A DNA stretch of 64,000 bases, from assembly GCA_016946835.1 (NCBI GenBank), contig JACVTC010000083.1, positions 200,001-264,000 of the forward strand, written 5' to 3'. This stretch comes from Neocallimastix lanati (nom. inval.) (lineage: Eukaryota > Neocallimastigomycota > Neocallimastigomycetes > Neocallimastigales > Neocallimastigaceae). The notes under the pieces were generated by a model. That model worked only from the letters and a program-made list of their open reading frames with translations. It did no database searches and was not told the origin of the DNA. Shown here piece by piece: positions 50,558 through 64,000 of this stretch. The first letter of the stretch is position 1; the number at the start of each line of letters is the position of its first letter. The position numbers were made by a program, and so were the translations under genes.

Positions 50558-52323
50558 AAAAGGCCTAAATTTTAAGATCTAAAACTATAGTCATTACCTC
50601 TTTAAATGTCAATAATATAAATAAAAACAAAAGGAATAATAATAAAAATTATAATAAGAATTTTAATAATAAAATTCTTAATGATTATTATTGTCATATA
50701 TACAGAACTAAAGGTCACTCTACTGACCATTTTAAATATAATTTATTAATTAAAGAAAATAACTAATCAGATGATAATAACAATAAAAGTTATAAACTGT
50801 TAATAATAAAAATAAAAATTCCTTTAGAGGATATAGAAAAAATAATTATCACTCTGGTAATACTATTAATCATAATAAAAATGATAATTGTAATAGCAAT
50901 AACAATAATTTTTTTAAAAATAAACATGACAAATGAAGATGAAGTATACATTGATTTTGCAGTGAAGTATTTCAGTCATTCGAAATAATAGTACAACAAT
51001 AAAAAATAATACTAATTCCACTCATTGGATCATTGATAGTGGTACTGGTATAAATTTAATCAATAACATAAGCTATCTAAATAATTTAAATAAAGTAAAT
51101 AATAAAAATAAAAATATTATTTATCCAAATGGTAATTTAGATAAAGTTGAAAACGTAGGTACCTACAATGGAAACTTTAAAAATGACGACTTTGTACCAT
51201 CAAATGTTTATTACACGTCAGATATTCTAAACAATTTAATATTCACTTATTCAATTCTCAAAAATGGATGTACGATAATTATGAAACAAGTAAATAATAA
51301 AGATCAGTTACCAAAAATTTTGATTATAACATAGACACTAATTTACGGCATGCTCGTTTAAGCCATTACTATAATAATACTATTAAAGATTTTGTTATTG
51401 AGTATACTAAAACTCATAATGACAAAATCTGCCGCCAATGCAAAATCACAAAATTAAAAAGAAAACCTTTTTATTCCTCTCCTAATAATGCCACTAAATC
51501 TATGGAATTAGTTCATTCCGATGTCGTTGGTAAACTGGAAACATCTTATAATGATTTCAATTATTATGTTAGTTTTCTTGATGATTTTTCTTGAAAATTC
51601 TGAGTTTTTCTTATCAAACATAAATCCGATGTTCTCAATATTTTTATTAAATTTCATAAATTTATTTCTAATACTACTTCATATAATATTATTACTTTTA
51701 AATCTGATAATGGTACAGAATATTTTAATAAACCTCTTACAAATTACCTAGATGGTAATGGTATAAATTTTATTCACTCCGTTCCTTGGTAATCCTCAGC
51801 AAAATGGTTGTGCTGAACAGTTGAACCAAACTTTACTTAACTCAGCTAAACTCCCTTCTAAATTATGGAATTCCACTATACTTTGTGCTGCTTATCTTTA
51901 TAATTTAAACTCACACCAAAGTATTAATAATAAAATTCCTAATGAATTATTTTTCCATAGAGTTCTAGATATTTCTCATCTTAAGATTTTTGGATGTAAA
52001 GCCTTTTTCTATAATAATCATAAATTTAACAAGTTCAATAACAATACTAAACCTGGTATATTCCTAGGCTATGCTTCTGACTCACTTGGATATAAAATTT
52101 TTAATACCTTCACTAATTCTATAGTCACATCTAGACATACTTGTTTTATGGAAGATATCCCTGGTACTATTAATACCACTTTCTTTTGTGATAATTATAT
52201 TGATTCTTTTATCAATTTCCAGGATTTTTTAATTGAGGTAGAAAGTAATAGTGATATAGTAATATTAATAATAATAACATTCATTCGCAATTAAAGAATC
52301 CTTCAAATACTACTACTACTAAT

Positions 52324-52409
<86 letters not shown>

Positions 52410-53870
52410 TATAATTATAATAATAATAATAATAATGATTATAATTATAATTATAATAATAACAATAATAATTATAATAATAATAATAATTATAATAATA
52501 ACATTAATAATAATTATGATAATAATAAAATTAATAATGATAATAATAATAATAATATAAACATTAATAATAATATTGAAACAAAAGTTATAAATCAATC
52601 ATTTGAGGAAAAAAATGAATACTCTAGTGAATCTAATGATGAAAACGAAAAAAAGCATGACTAGTGGTTCTTGGATGTCAGGTAGTTGAAGGAAAAGATT
52701 TTTATAAAAACGTGTTCTCCAACAGTCCAAGCAGATAGTCTAAAACTAAAAAGTTGCGACCGCATCAAAATATGACTGGATGTTAAAACAATTGTAAATG
52801 AAAACCGCCTACTTCAATGCTGATTTGGAGAAAGATATTTATCCAAAAAAAATTCCTTATGGAGATAAAAATTTTGATACGAATAAATTCTGGTTGTTTA
52901 AGAAAGCACTTTATGGTTTGAAACAAGCAGGAAAAAATGTGAAATAAAGAAATATCACAACATTTGGTAAGCATAGGGTTTAAAAAATACAAAACTGATG
53001 AATGTCTATTTGGAAAATATAATAAAAAGAATAAATTAGCATATTTACTTACATTATATGTAGATGATATTTTAATAACAGAAATAAAAAATGAAATTAA
53101 CTAACACTATAAAAAATTAAAAGAGAAATATAAAAATTCAAAAGATTTTAATGCAATTAAAATAAAAGGAATAAACATTTAAAAAACAAGGGATGGTTAT
53201 AAAATAAATCATATTAATTATATTAATAAAATAATTAAAAAATATAACATGAATAAAGTAAAACAACTCAAAATAACATGCATGAAAATTGCAGTATATG
53301 AAAGAAATAATTCAGACTTAATAAATGCAAAAGAATTATAAATCGTTATTAGGAGCATTATTATATATCGCAGTAAAGTCAAGATTTGATATAATGTTTG
53401 CTTTATACGAAGCTTCAAGAATCTGCAAAAATCCAACTGAAATTGATTTTAAAAATTTAATGAACATCGAACATTTTACAATATTTAAACGGTACAAAAG
53501 ATAAATCGATACATTATAAAAAAAAATAACAAATTTATTGCTTATCCAGATTCTGATTTTGTTAATAATGAAAAAACAAGTAGATCAACAAGGGGATACA
53601 TATTCGTACTTGGTAACATCCCAATCTCATGGAAATCTCAACTCTAGAAGAACGTAACATTATCTACTGCTGCAGCTGAATATACTAAACAATCTTTAAA
53701 ATTATTTATTTAAAGAAATTTTTAATCAAAACATAAAATTTAAAATTATAATAGATAACAAAGCATGTATTGCAATGGCTCAAGATACAAATTCTAATGG
53801 AAGATGTAAGTATATAGATATAAGATATAAATATTTTTATTAATTTTTATTTAAATTTATAAACTTATGT
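49963..53870 (+). mobile_element. Decayed Ty1/copia retrotransposon
   Basis: Plus-strand pieces follow the copia order with many shifts and stops. First is gag (DFKLSKEKLLDWYEPLKKHL; SIIINSLEKPN; TAYDLIERLKKSF), then a degenerate zinc knuckle (CHIYRTKGHSTDHF). The protease has WIIDSGTG and the integrase head has LRHARLSHYY ... CRQCK. The integrase core shows HSDVVGK, YVSFLDDFS, KSDNGTEYF and NGCAEQLNQTLLNSAKL, and its C-terminal part LKIFGCKAFFYN. Reverse transcriptase has KTAYFNADLEKDIY, WLFKKALYGLKQAG and YVDDILI. RNase H has SLLGALLYIAVKSRFDIMFA, ISWKSQL and DNKACIAMAQ. A 270-bp (AAT)n expansion lies between integrase and RT. No LTRs are recognisable. It sits inside the intron between exons 9 and 8 of the duplicated PP2A B'' relic, so it arrived after the duplication. 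Confidence 0.9.
52315..52592. repeat. (AAT)n/(ATA)n microsatellite inside the copia element
   Basis: Long AAT/ATT-free trinucleotide array with ATT, ATG and ACA interruptions. It lies exactly in the variable linker between the integrase and reverse transcriptase regions, so it may have grown from an Asn-codon tract. Confidence 0.9.
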
Positions 53871-53879
53871 ATAATAATT

Positions 53880-54237
53880 ATAGGTAACATAAAAAGTCTG
53901 GGAATGACTAATAATCTGAAATATGTAAGAGTACCATATGTTTACATTGTTAAATATAAAATTTTTCAATTTCATACATACTAATGTAATCATCATCATC
54001 TAAATCAACAAATCTAAACCAATATTCTATAGCTTTGGGAGAATCTTTATTTTCTCTTCCTAACATAAACCTTATATATTAAAAATAATTAAAAATAAAA
54101 AAATTTCATTTTTCAATGAACAAAACTTTATTAATTCATTAAATAAATAATATATAATATTTATTTAAAATATATATATTTCTATTAAAATAATTACAGA
54201 TAAAATCTCTCTACAATGGAATATAGATTGATATTGA
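53880..54237 (-). pseudogene. Duplicated PP2A B'' exon 8 and part of exon 7 (relic)
   Basis: Copy of 59461-59880. The EF-hand exon (about 54068-53886) shows ENKDSPKAIEYWFRF where the intact gene has EAIEYWFRC. The calcium loop is DLDDDDYISM instead of DLDDDGYISM (the loop Gly is lost), and there is a stop in FYI-QCKHM. Homology continues into exon 7 (ATGGAATATAGATT) and ends at about 54237, the breakpoint of the tandem duplication. Confidence 0.85.
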
Positions 54238-54339
54238 TAAAATAAGATATATAAAAAAAAATAAAAAAAAAAAAAAAAAAGTAAAATAAAATAAAATAAA
54301 ATAACTTTATATATATATCTTTATATATATATCTTTATA

Positions 54340-55440
54340 TAAATAATTAATACTTTTATAATTTTTATCTATATTATATAAGTTAAATGTTTAACAAATA
54401 ATTATCTCTTTTTTCTTCTTTCATTTCTTTTTTATTAATGAAATCTTTTTTTCAATTAATTTATAAATTTTGTTGTTTAAATCATTTTTTGAACTTGGTG
54501 TTAAAAATAAAATTTTTCCTTCATTATTATATTTTTTAAATCTTTCACATTGAATTAGGCATATATATTTATTTTCCTCACCTTTTTCATCATATATATT
54601 TATCTCATCCAAAGATATTTTATTTTTAATTAATAATTCTTTCACTTTTTCATTAAGAATGTTTTTACTATATAAATAATAATAATAATAAAATATATAA
54701 TCAATTAATCTATATTTATTGATTTATAATATTTCTATATAATTTATATATTAATCTTTTAATATTTATATATCATTATTAAAATAAATATTTTCATAAT
54801 GACTTTTCATTTTCTCTAATTAAAGAATTATAAACATATTCTGCTATTTCATTTTTAGCTTCTTTCTTACTTTTACATTTTAAATGTTTATCATATTTTT
54901 TATCTCCAATTGTAACTATACAATTAAAATAACCTTCCGGAGTTATACCTAAATAAATTTATTTTTAATAATAAATAAAATAATATTAATAAAACATTCT
55001 AATTTTATATTAAATATTAAATTTTTAACTTTGGTAATATCAAGAAATTTATTATAATTTTTCATTCGTATTACCAAATTCAAAATTTAAATCCGATATA
55101 TTTAATTAAGTATTTTTATCTTGCAAATATTCATTAAGCTTAGCAATTGCATTTCTATTATCTTCTGCTTCTTTTACGTATCCACTATTAAAAATAAATC
55201 AAAAATATTAGTATATTATATAAATACGTTTAAATATTATTAAGAGTATTATTAGTATAATTATTTTTTAATTATTAATATTGCTATATAAAATATTTTT
55301 ATAATATATATAAAATAAATAAATTGAAAATAGAATATTCAATAATTAAAATATGGTTTATCCACTTTTGAAGTCCCATTAAACTTTAATATTTATAATA
55401 TTATTAATTTATTAATTTATTAAGTTATTTACTTATTTAC

Positions 55441-55475
<35 letters not shown>

Positions 55476-55765
55476 TTATCTAATTTTTTTATTTTTTTCA
55501 ATATTATCTTATTTTATACTCTTAATTATTAATTTTTTGTTATTTATTTTGATTTTATTATTATTTATTAATTACCCCTTAATATCCCTCTTCATTAATT
55601 CTTCATATACATATGCAGCAATCTCATTTTTAGCAGCTCTTTTACTTTTACATTAAAATTTTTATCAAATATTTCCCATTCAATTTAACCTTGCAGTTAA
55701 AAAACCCATTATGATTAATTTCTATAATTATATAATGTAAACATTTATTTAATATCGAAAATTTT

Positions 55766-55814
<49 letters not shown>

Positions 55815-55998
55815 TATCATGATCATTCGATATTACTACAAAATATATATATTTTACTGTTTTAATTATTTTTTAAATTATTTTAATTAATTTTATTATT
55901 CTAACCATATATATAATCTAAATCAGAAATGGATATTGTAGTATTTTTATTTTGGCAATATTCATACAACTTTTCAATAACGTTTTTATTAGACATTG
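54340..55998 (-). pseudogene. Duplicated 5' half of the dsRBD-OAS-like gene (relic)
   Basis: Copy of exons 1-5 of the gene at 44594-42984. Here the start is in frame: ATG at 55998 with only five T on the plus strand. Later exons are broken. Exon 2 has a deletion around TTTACATTAAAATTTTTATC, exon 3 a stop (KNT-stop where the intact copy has KNTKL), and exon 5 (about 54668-54411) a frameshift after NNKIYKLIEKK. The sequence stops at about 54340, so the OAS-like part was never included. At that breakpoint it joins the PP2A B'' relic. Confidence 0.85.
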
Positions 55999-56841
55999 CT
56001 CAGTTTGAATAAACTTTATAATGTTATTTGTAAATAATATAATTTTTTTTTATTTTATTTTTTTTGGGGGGGTTTATGTTCTATGCTTTTATATATTTTT
56101 TAAAATTAGTAACTTAAAAAATATAAATAAATAAATAAATAATATAAATGAATAAATGAATAAATAAAATGGAAATAAAACTAATACTATTGGTTAAATT
56201 AAAAATATGTTTATTTTATATTTTCTTTAGTCATATTTTTCTAATTATTTTCTTTTATATAATTAAATTTTTTTTTTTTTTTTTTTTTTTTTTTATTTTT
56301 AATTTTTTTTAATTTTTTATATTTAAGTTCTTTTTTTTTTTTTTTAACTATATTTTTTATGTTTTTTTTTTTTATTTTAGTTCTTTTTTTTTTTTTTTAA
56401 ATAATATTTTTTAATTTTTTTTTAGTTCTTTTTTTATTTAATAAGCAAAATAATTTTGATTATGGATATCGATTCCAACCAATGAAAAGTGAAATTTTAT
56501 ATCACACTAAATATACTAATAATATTATTATTAGTTGAGATATATATTATTTTATACTTTTATAATATTAATACATTAAAAAATGGACATAATAAATTAT
56601 CAATAATTATTATTAATAGAATAGGATAAATTTATTTTTAATTTTAAATTAATTTAATTTAATCTTTTTATAATAATAAAAAAAGAGTTAAGGTCCAATA
56701 AAAGGAAATTAAACAGAAGAGAAAAGTGTTATAAAATAGTAATATTAAAATATTAAATTGGAATATTTTAAAAAAAAATTATTTTATATAATAAAAAATT
56801 AAAGATTTGACTTTAATGAAGGATTTTTAAAAAATAAAAAA

Positions 56842-56877
<36 letters not shown>

Positions 56878-56929
56878 TTTTATAAATTTATTTATATTAT
56901 TTAGTTTTTGTAAATATAACTTGAGAGAC

Positions 56930-56961
<32 letters not shown>

Positions 56962-57089
56962 TATGTTTTAATAAATAAAAAGTAAACAAAAGAAATATTT
57001 TCCATTTTAGTGTAATCAAATTAATTATTTTAATAAATAATAAATTTTATATTAAATAAATTTTATATTAAAAAAATCTTTTGAACATT
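55999..57089. repeat. Intergenic part of the segmental duplication, right copy
   Basis: Contains blocks matching 46660-47700, as described there. No gene. A GGGGGGG run at 56066-56072 stands out in this A+T-rich DNA. The 131-bp tandem array found upstream of the left copy is missing. Confidence 0.8.
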
Positions 57090-57376
57090 ATGATATAAAA
57101 TATAAAATGGAATATTCAAACCTTAATTAATATAAAATAGTTTTTATTATTCAAACATAAATTAATGTCATAAATCAAATTTAAATCTAATGATTTTACA
57201 ACATTTTCAATATGTGGCTTGATTTCTATATATTAATTATATTTACAATTAAAAATAATATATAATATATAATAATATTTAATTTTAAAGACATATTTTA
57301 ATATTTTTGTTAAAATAATAATAATAGTTAATAATATTTAATTTATTTATTATAGATAATGTTGTTTATGAGAAAA

Positions 57377-57400
<24 letters not shown>
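57090..57400 (-). mobile_element. Dispersed non-coding repeat, copy in the right duplicate
   Basis: The first 155 bp are the near-identical reverse complement of 4190-4351. The remainder shares GTTTATGAGAAAATTTTTTT plus an A tract with 7646-7698. The equivalent position in the left duplicate (after TTTTGAACATTAT, about 47700) lacks it, so it was inserted after the segmental duplication. This is direct evidence that the repeat family has been mobile. Confidence 0.75.
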
Positions 57401-57418
<18 letters not shown>

Positions 57419-57571
57419 TAAATTATTAAAAAAAAAATGTTTTTTTTTTTACAATAACAACTCTTAATCTCAGATGGATTGATTTTGGAATTAAAGTACA
57501 TTAAATAAATAATCATTATAATGATAGATTATATGGATTCAGAAAATATATATATATATATATCAAAATTT

Positions 57572-57640
<69 letters not shown>

Positions 57641-58176
57641 GTATATTAAATTATTAAAAAAAAATTTTTGATTTTTTTTTTAATTTTATATTATTTTCTT
57701 ATTTATTTATTTTTCACTCTTTTTTTATTTATTTTTTATTTTAGTATTAATTAATTTTTATTTATAAAAAAAAAAAAAAAAAATATAATAATAATAATTA
57801 AACATTTTCAAAATTTTAAAATGTTTTTACTTATAAATTAATAATATAATAATTGAAATTACTATATTAAAACTAGTAATTATAAGTAATATATTTTATT
57901 ATTATTATTTTTAGATTATTATTATTATTATTTTTTTGATCATTAAATTATTTTTTTAATTCTGTTATTTTATTTTTATTATAATTTTCTTCTTTTTCTT
58001 CCTCTTCTTCTTCTTTTTATATATAAATAAAAATATATTAAATAAAACTGTTTCCCAATATATATAAAATTTCATATCTTCCAAAATCTATTCCAATTTA
58101 TTAATTAATAATATTTATTATTAATTTATTTATTTATTTATTATTAATATTAAATATTTTTATTATATTATGTTAT
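57401..58176. other. 3' flank of the PP2A B'' gene
   Basis: Holds an (AAT)n array at about 57573-57635 and poly-A/T runs, plus a pyrimidine-rich (TTC)n stretch near 57990-58015. No gene seen. Confidence 0.55.
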
Positions 58177-59764
58177 TTAATCATCATCATCATGATAAAA
58201 TGATATATCATCATCCTCTACTATATCATTATCAGTAGAAAGAAGGTCTGCTGATGTCAGTACATCATCTAATTCCTCTATCGTTACTTTCTTCTCACTT
58301 TTATTACTTGATCTTCTACTTCTTTGATTACTTCTTCCTGAAGAATATGACTTTTTCTATAATAATAAAATTTAAATAATAATAATTTAATAATAATAAT
58401 AATAAATAATTATATAAATAAATAAACAAAAGTAATAAAATAAAATAAATAAAAATAATATAATAATTAGTTATAATATTAATTATCAAAACATTCCTAA
58501 AATATAATATATATATTATTATTAACTTACTCTTGTCTGTGAACTACTTTTTTGTTCATTTTGGGCTTCTTCATTGGCAAGATAATCATACATCTTTTCT
58601 GCATATTTTTCCCAATTGCTATATTAAATTTTAGATATATTATAAAATTTATATAAATATATATATAGATATATAATATAATAATAATTAATTAAATAAT
58701 AATATTATATTAACGTTATTACAAAATACATAAATAAAAAATACATATATTATATTTAATTTAAATATACATATATATTTATATTTTTGTATTTATGTGT
58801 ATTTATGTGTATTTATATTGTATCTATTGTATTGTATTTATATTATATTTATATTCATAAAAAAAATATTAAAATATAATATTAATTACTCTAATTTTCT
58901 CTTTCTTAATTTAATCTTGAAGTCATTAAAGAAGTCAGAAAGAGAATTTAATGGTACAGTTTCTCTAATATAAACTTCTTCATAATATCCAAAGTAGTCT
59001 GCTTTTTTTGCTAAATTTTCAAATTGACGAATATCAAAAAGCATATTAAAGAAAGTTGTAGAGTTTTTAGATCTTTTTAAATCAGCTAATGAAATTCTAT
59101 TTGGTTCTTTTGGCTTTATCATATCCAATCTATATTATATATAATTATTTAAAATTTAAAAAAAAAAAAGTAAAAAAAAAAAAATTGATTAAAAATTTAA
59201 TAATATTATCCATATCCTTTATCTACAAATAATATTGTAACTTATAAAAAAAAAATTTTTTTTATTATATTTCTTATACAAAATAGATAACTCTAAAAAA
59301 ATTTAACTATTAAAAAATTAAAAGAAAAAGAAAATTTTATTTTATATTTCTAGTATATAACTAAAAATTATATACAATTTATTTTTAAAATTATAATAAC
59401 TAAAATTTTAATTGTATTTATATATATTTATATTAAATTTTAAATAAATTTATTATATAATAATTACAGGTAACATAAAAAGTCTGGGAATGACCAATAA
59501 TCTGAAATATGTAGGAGTACCATATGTTTACATTGTTCAATATAAAATTTTTCGATTTCATACATACTAATGTAACCATCATCATCTAAATCAACACATC
59601 TAAACCAATATTCTATAGCTTCAGGAGAATCTTTATTTTCTCTAGCTAACATAAACCCTATAATAATTAAAATAAAAAAAAATATATTATATATATATAA
59701 TAAATTTCACTTTTCATTAAATAAAACATTATTAATTCATCAATTAATAATGTTATAATATATG

Positions 59765-59830
<66 letters not shown>

Positions 59831-60168
59831 TTAAAATAATTACAAATAAAATCTCTAAAATGGAATATAGATTGGTATTGATAGATATTTGAATTTTTTA
59901 AAGTTTTATCGGATATTGCATTTTTCTTTATGGTATTGGAGTACTCAGCATAGGTTATATCATTACTCATAAGATTAAAGTTTAATTCATTTAGTAAAGT
60001 TTTTTTACCATATCCCTTGATTATTCTTTCAATGATAAGAGTATTCAAACTATAACGGTCATATTGGAATAAAGAATAGCAATTAATGAGTAAATCATGG
60101 TCTGAATCTAATTCCCAAAATTTACAATAAATAACATAGAAATGTTTATATGAAAATAAATTACGATG

Positions 60169-60247
<79 letters not shown>

Positions 60248-60646
60248 GTTATTATATATTATGTTTTATAAATAAGATAATATAATTTTTTATAAGAAAA
60301 AAAATAAAAAATAAAAAAAAAAGGAGAGAGAAATTCATTATTTACAATATTAATATCATCATCAATTTGAAGGTATAATAAATGTTCCAAAAACTTTGAA
60401 TTTCTAAATTCATTAAGAGTCATTTTTCTATTCCAATTTTTTGGTTTATGGTAAAATAGTTGTTCAATTACCGATTCAGCTAAATACATATTTATATTAT
60501 AAATATATCAAATAATATAATAAAAATGATATAATAAAAAAATAATATAATAAAATATATATATATATAGAATAAAAAGGAAATAATATAATAAAAAAAA
60601 TAATACAATAATAAATAATAATATAATATAAAAATTAGTATAATAT

Positions 60647-60683
<37 letters not shown>

Positions 60684-62560
60684 TAATAAAATATTAATAT
60701 AAATTAATAAAATGAAAAATAATATTTATATATTTATATATTTATATGTTTATATATTTATAAATGAAAATAATAAATTATTGATAATAAATAATTTTAT
60801 TCTATAGTTATAAATTAACTTACAATATCTTTGCTGGAAAATTGGCATATTAATTAAAAATTTTAATCCAGGATGATATTTTACAACATCTTTAATATAT
60901 AGGAAAATTTTATAATATTAAATTTCAAAAATATTAATATTTTGTATAAAAAAAAAAAATATTATGATTTACATTTTATTAATATAAATGTATATATATA
61001 TATATATATATAATTATAAAATATTTATTATTGAAAATAATAACTTTTTTTTTTTTTTTTACCATTTAAAACTACCATAAAATCACTTGGTACTAAGTAA
61101 TCTAAATAATTTCTTAATTTATCGGTATTTTCTTCATCTTTTAAAATATAAAATGAGATATAATATATATCTTGAGAATCTTTAGCAATAGTTTCCCAGT
61201 ATCTAAATATTAATATAAAAAAAAATATTTAAAATTAATAAATTGAATATTAATAAAATAATATTATATATATATAATATATATGTGTGTTTATATATAT
61301 AAAGATACAATCAAGTTTAAAAAAAAATAAAAAAAATATTACATTCTTTTTTCTTTTATTTTTATTTTTCTATTTTTTTATTTTTTTATTTTTTTTTTTT
61401 TTTATTTATTTAAACTTACTTTATAAAATCTTCAAAACAAACTGTAGAATTCTCTGGGATATCACAATTTTCTAAATTAAATTGTTTTAATTCTTTTAAT
61501 TTATTTTCTAATTGAATTAATTTTAATGGAACTTGTTTTTTTGTGGTAGTGGATATGGTACTATTTTTGCTATTACTTCTTTTAAAACTTGATTTTTTGA
61601 TAGGATATTGTATATTTGGGGTAAAGTTTTCATCTCCTACTACAGTGGCACTATCATCAGAATCATAATCCTGAGGTAGGGATTCCTCTTCTCGTTGATT
61701 CAAAGAAAATTTTAAAACCTTTCTGAATAAAGCACCATTTAAATATTTTGGTAGGTTACATTTATTTGTGACATTATTAAATTCAGTTTCATTTAATGAT
61801 TTGCTATTGAAAACATTTTTTACTTTTTTCTTAATTATTTAAAAAAAAAAAAAAAATAAATAATAACAAAAAAAAAAATATAAATAAATAAATAATTAAT
61901 TAATTAAAATTAAATAAAATAAATATTAAATTTTTATTTATAAATTTGTTATAGATGATGAATATACAAAATATATATAATATATATATTAATATTTTTT
62001 AATCTATTACTAACTTTAATTTGATTGAAATATTCTTCATTGGTTATGGTAGAAGATTTATTTCCTTTTGGAAAATAAAATCTTGGAATTACTTCCTTAG
62101 GCTAATATATATTCATTTATATATATATATATATATATATTAAAGTAAAACATAAAAAAAAATTAATTATTAATTATTATATTATTTATTTTTGTTTACG
62201 ATTTTTTTTAATAATCATTAAATTTAAAAAAAAAAAAAATAAAATAAAAAATAAAATAAAAAACTTTTTTGAATTTTTTTTTATATTTTATTTAGTTTAT
62301 ATATATATTACCTTTGAAGTTTTTTCTTCATATTCATTGAGAATATTTGGAAGATCAACCCCTGAATCCTTAAATTTTAAATTTTTTAATTTAAGAAGAT
62401 CACTAAATCTCTTATTATCTTTTGATGATTTAGTTACGAGATCTTTTGAAGAGAAAGATAATTTTCCATCTTCCATATTAGTATTATTTAAATCATCCAC
62501 TTGAAATTCTTCGTAATGATTTTCTTTAATATTTAAAGAATCGTTCTTAACTTTCAACAT
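58177..62560 (-). CDS. PPP2R3: PP2A regulatory subunit B'' (PR72/PR130-type, EF-hand)
   Basis: Regulatory subunit that docks on the PP2A A/C core and steers its substrate choice, with calcium-binding EF hands. Eleven exons (62560-62312, 62101-62015, 61829-61420, 61202-61063, 60889-60824, 60479-60346, 60168-59844, 59657-59468, 59129-58890, 58618-58531, 58356-58177) give 702 residues. Family landmarks in order are IPRFYFPKG, VVKYHPGLKFL, VIEQLFYHKPKNWNRKMT and FSYKHFYVIYCKFWELDSDH. The EF hand follows (IEYWFRCVDLDDDGYISMYE), then CKHM, LLDMIKPKEPNRISLADLKR and NWEKYAEKMYDYLANEE. The N-terminal 80 residues and a Ser/Arg-rich, acidic tail ending in DDDD are poorly conserved. A roughly 45-residue insert precedes FRDFIWFMLA. 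Identity is certain. Splice sites were fitted by phase. The gene's 3' half is duplicated as a relic to the left. Confidence 0.95.
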
Positions 62561-63596
62561 TTTTTTTTCTTTAATTCAATCTTTAAATGTATATATATAT
62601 TCTTTTTTTTTATAAATAAATTTATCTTTGAATATTAAAAAAAAAAAAAGTTTTTATTTTTAAAATTAAAAAAAAAGTTCTTAATCTTAATTTTTAATTT
62701 TAAAATATTTGTTACTAATTTTTATTACTATTATTATTATTGATAGATTTCTTTTAAAGTTATTATTTGTTAATCGATTCCTTTTTATTATTATAATTTT
62801 TATAAAATGTTTTTATTTCAAAGTGATGATTTTGTTTTACTTTTGTTAGTTTAAAAAATAATTTTAATAATTTTTTTTTCTCTTTTAAAAAAAAAAAATT
62901 ATTTTCTAAAAAGAAAATATATCCAAATATTATATTTACTAATACTTTCTTGATAGATATTAAAAAAAAAAAAAAAAAAATTTAATTATTTTTTTTTCTT
63001 TTTTTTTTTATCTTTTTTTTACTTTTGTTTTGCTTTTGTTGATTTATTTATTTGTAATAATATTAATTACTATTTATTACAAAATAAAATTAACTTTTTT
63101 TAAAAAAAAATTATTAATATTAACTAGAAAAATAATTAAATTTTCTAAAAAAAAAAAAAAAAAAAAAAAAAATTTAATGTTATATGATATAAATATATAT
63201 ATATACAATTAATTTTTTTTTTTTTTTTTATTAAAACCAATATTTATGTATTTATAATAATTATTATATATTATAATATATATATGTATGTGTTGCGTTT
63301 TTTCTCTCTCTTTCTTCTTCTTTATTTTTGTTACTTTTTTATTGTTTACTTTTATTTAAAAAGATTTATATTAAAATATTATATATATATATATACTTTT
63401 TAATAAAACAGAAAAAAAAAAAAGATATTTACAAATATATATATATTTATATACTTTTGTAGAACAAATTTAATTTTATAATTATTTGAATTAGTTATAA
63501 TTCACGAGATTATCGTTATGACTGATAAAAGTTTAAACTAATATTTAAAAGAGTTATTTACAAATTTTTTAGTTGGTGTAAATATGCATATTATTT

Positions 63597-63628
<32 letters not shown>

Positions 63629-64000
63629 TAAATAATTTTGATTCTGTTTTTCGTTTTATTATAACTTTTTTTTATTGTTTGTTTCTTTTTTTATTATATT
63701 TTGTTTTAATTTACTTTGGTTTCTTCGTTTTATTTTATTTTATTTTTTATTATTATTTTTAATTTTTTTTCTTTTTGCTTTTCCAAAAATTGTATTATAA
63801 ATAATAAATTTAAATTATATATAATAAAGAAAACATATATATTTATATTACAATTAAATGATTTTATAAGATTCTACGCTTTGAATACAAAAAAAAAAAA
63901 AAAAATTATTTATATATATATATATATATATATTTGAAATATTATATTTTTTTTTCTCTTTTTGAACGTTTATTCGCTAAATTTTGTTTTTTTCGTATAT
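62561..64000. other. Gene-free region upstream of PP2A B''
   Basis: Homopolymer runs (for example 33 A at 63139-63171 with interruptions, T runs near 63592-63618) and AT dinucleotides. No gene, RNA or recognisable repeat family. The PP2A B'' promoter must lie at the left end. Confidence 0.55.

Noticed and set aside
52323-52598. Ile-rich minus-strand open frame
   Set aside because: Reverse reading of the AAT array inside the copia element.

Overview
The window is about 85-90% A+T nuclear DNA from a eukaryote with many short introns (mostly GTAAGT/GTAATT ... TAG). An anaerobic gut fungus (Neocallimastigomycota) fits best. The evidence is a Yck-type casein kinase, an RNA polymerase I A34.5 subunit, ankyrin-repeat proteins in the style typical of that phylum, decayed copia and LINE elements, and extreme microsatellite-rich intergenic DNA. 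This placement is inference. No tRNA, rRNA or CRISPR was seen.

Layout. 1-1794 (-): casein kinase I, running off the left edge. 1795-9191: gene-free DNA with microsatellites, a dispersed repeat family and decayed islands. 9192-10390 (+): membrane-anchored methyltransferase-like protein. 11748-13751 (+): TFG-like PB1 protein. 16058-18455 (+): RPA34-like Pol I subunit. 19769-25258 (-): MCM2. 26480-27290 (+): decayed LINE reverse transcriptase. 27959-32351 (-): 1389-residue coiled-coil protein. 36400-40580: retroelement scraps, two ankyrin pseudogenes, and a SINE-like insertion with target-site duplication and an empty-site paralogue. 40709-44594 (-): a gene encoding tandem dsRNA-binding domains followed by a 2'-5'-oligoadenylate-synthetase (OAS)-like domain that appears catalytically dead. 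58177-62560 (-): PP2A regulatory subunit B'' (PPP2R3 type).

The right third is a tandem segmental duplication. A block running from inside the OAS-like gene to inside the PP2A B'' gene is present twice (about 42.9-54.2 kb and 54.3-59.9 kb). In the left copy the B'' part is a relic, and a 3.9-kb decayed Ty1/copia element is inserted in it. In the right copy the OAS-like part is a relic. Each unit therefore keeps one apparently usable gene.

The most interesting locus is the dsRBD-OAS-like gene. OAS proteins are best known from animals. This one has three dsRNA-binding modules and an OAS fold without the catalytic aspartates. Its own transcript would contain two long near-perfect hairpins, one in an intron (148 bp) and one directly after the stop codon (113 bp). 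A dsRNA-binding protein whose pre-mRNA makes long dsRNA suggests self-regulation, or a dsRNA-sensing or decoy role; this is inference. The other genes (MCM2, Pol I subunit, TFG, CK1, PP2A B'') are ordinary housekeeping functions and do not form a pathway with it.
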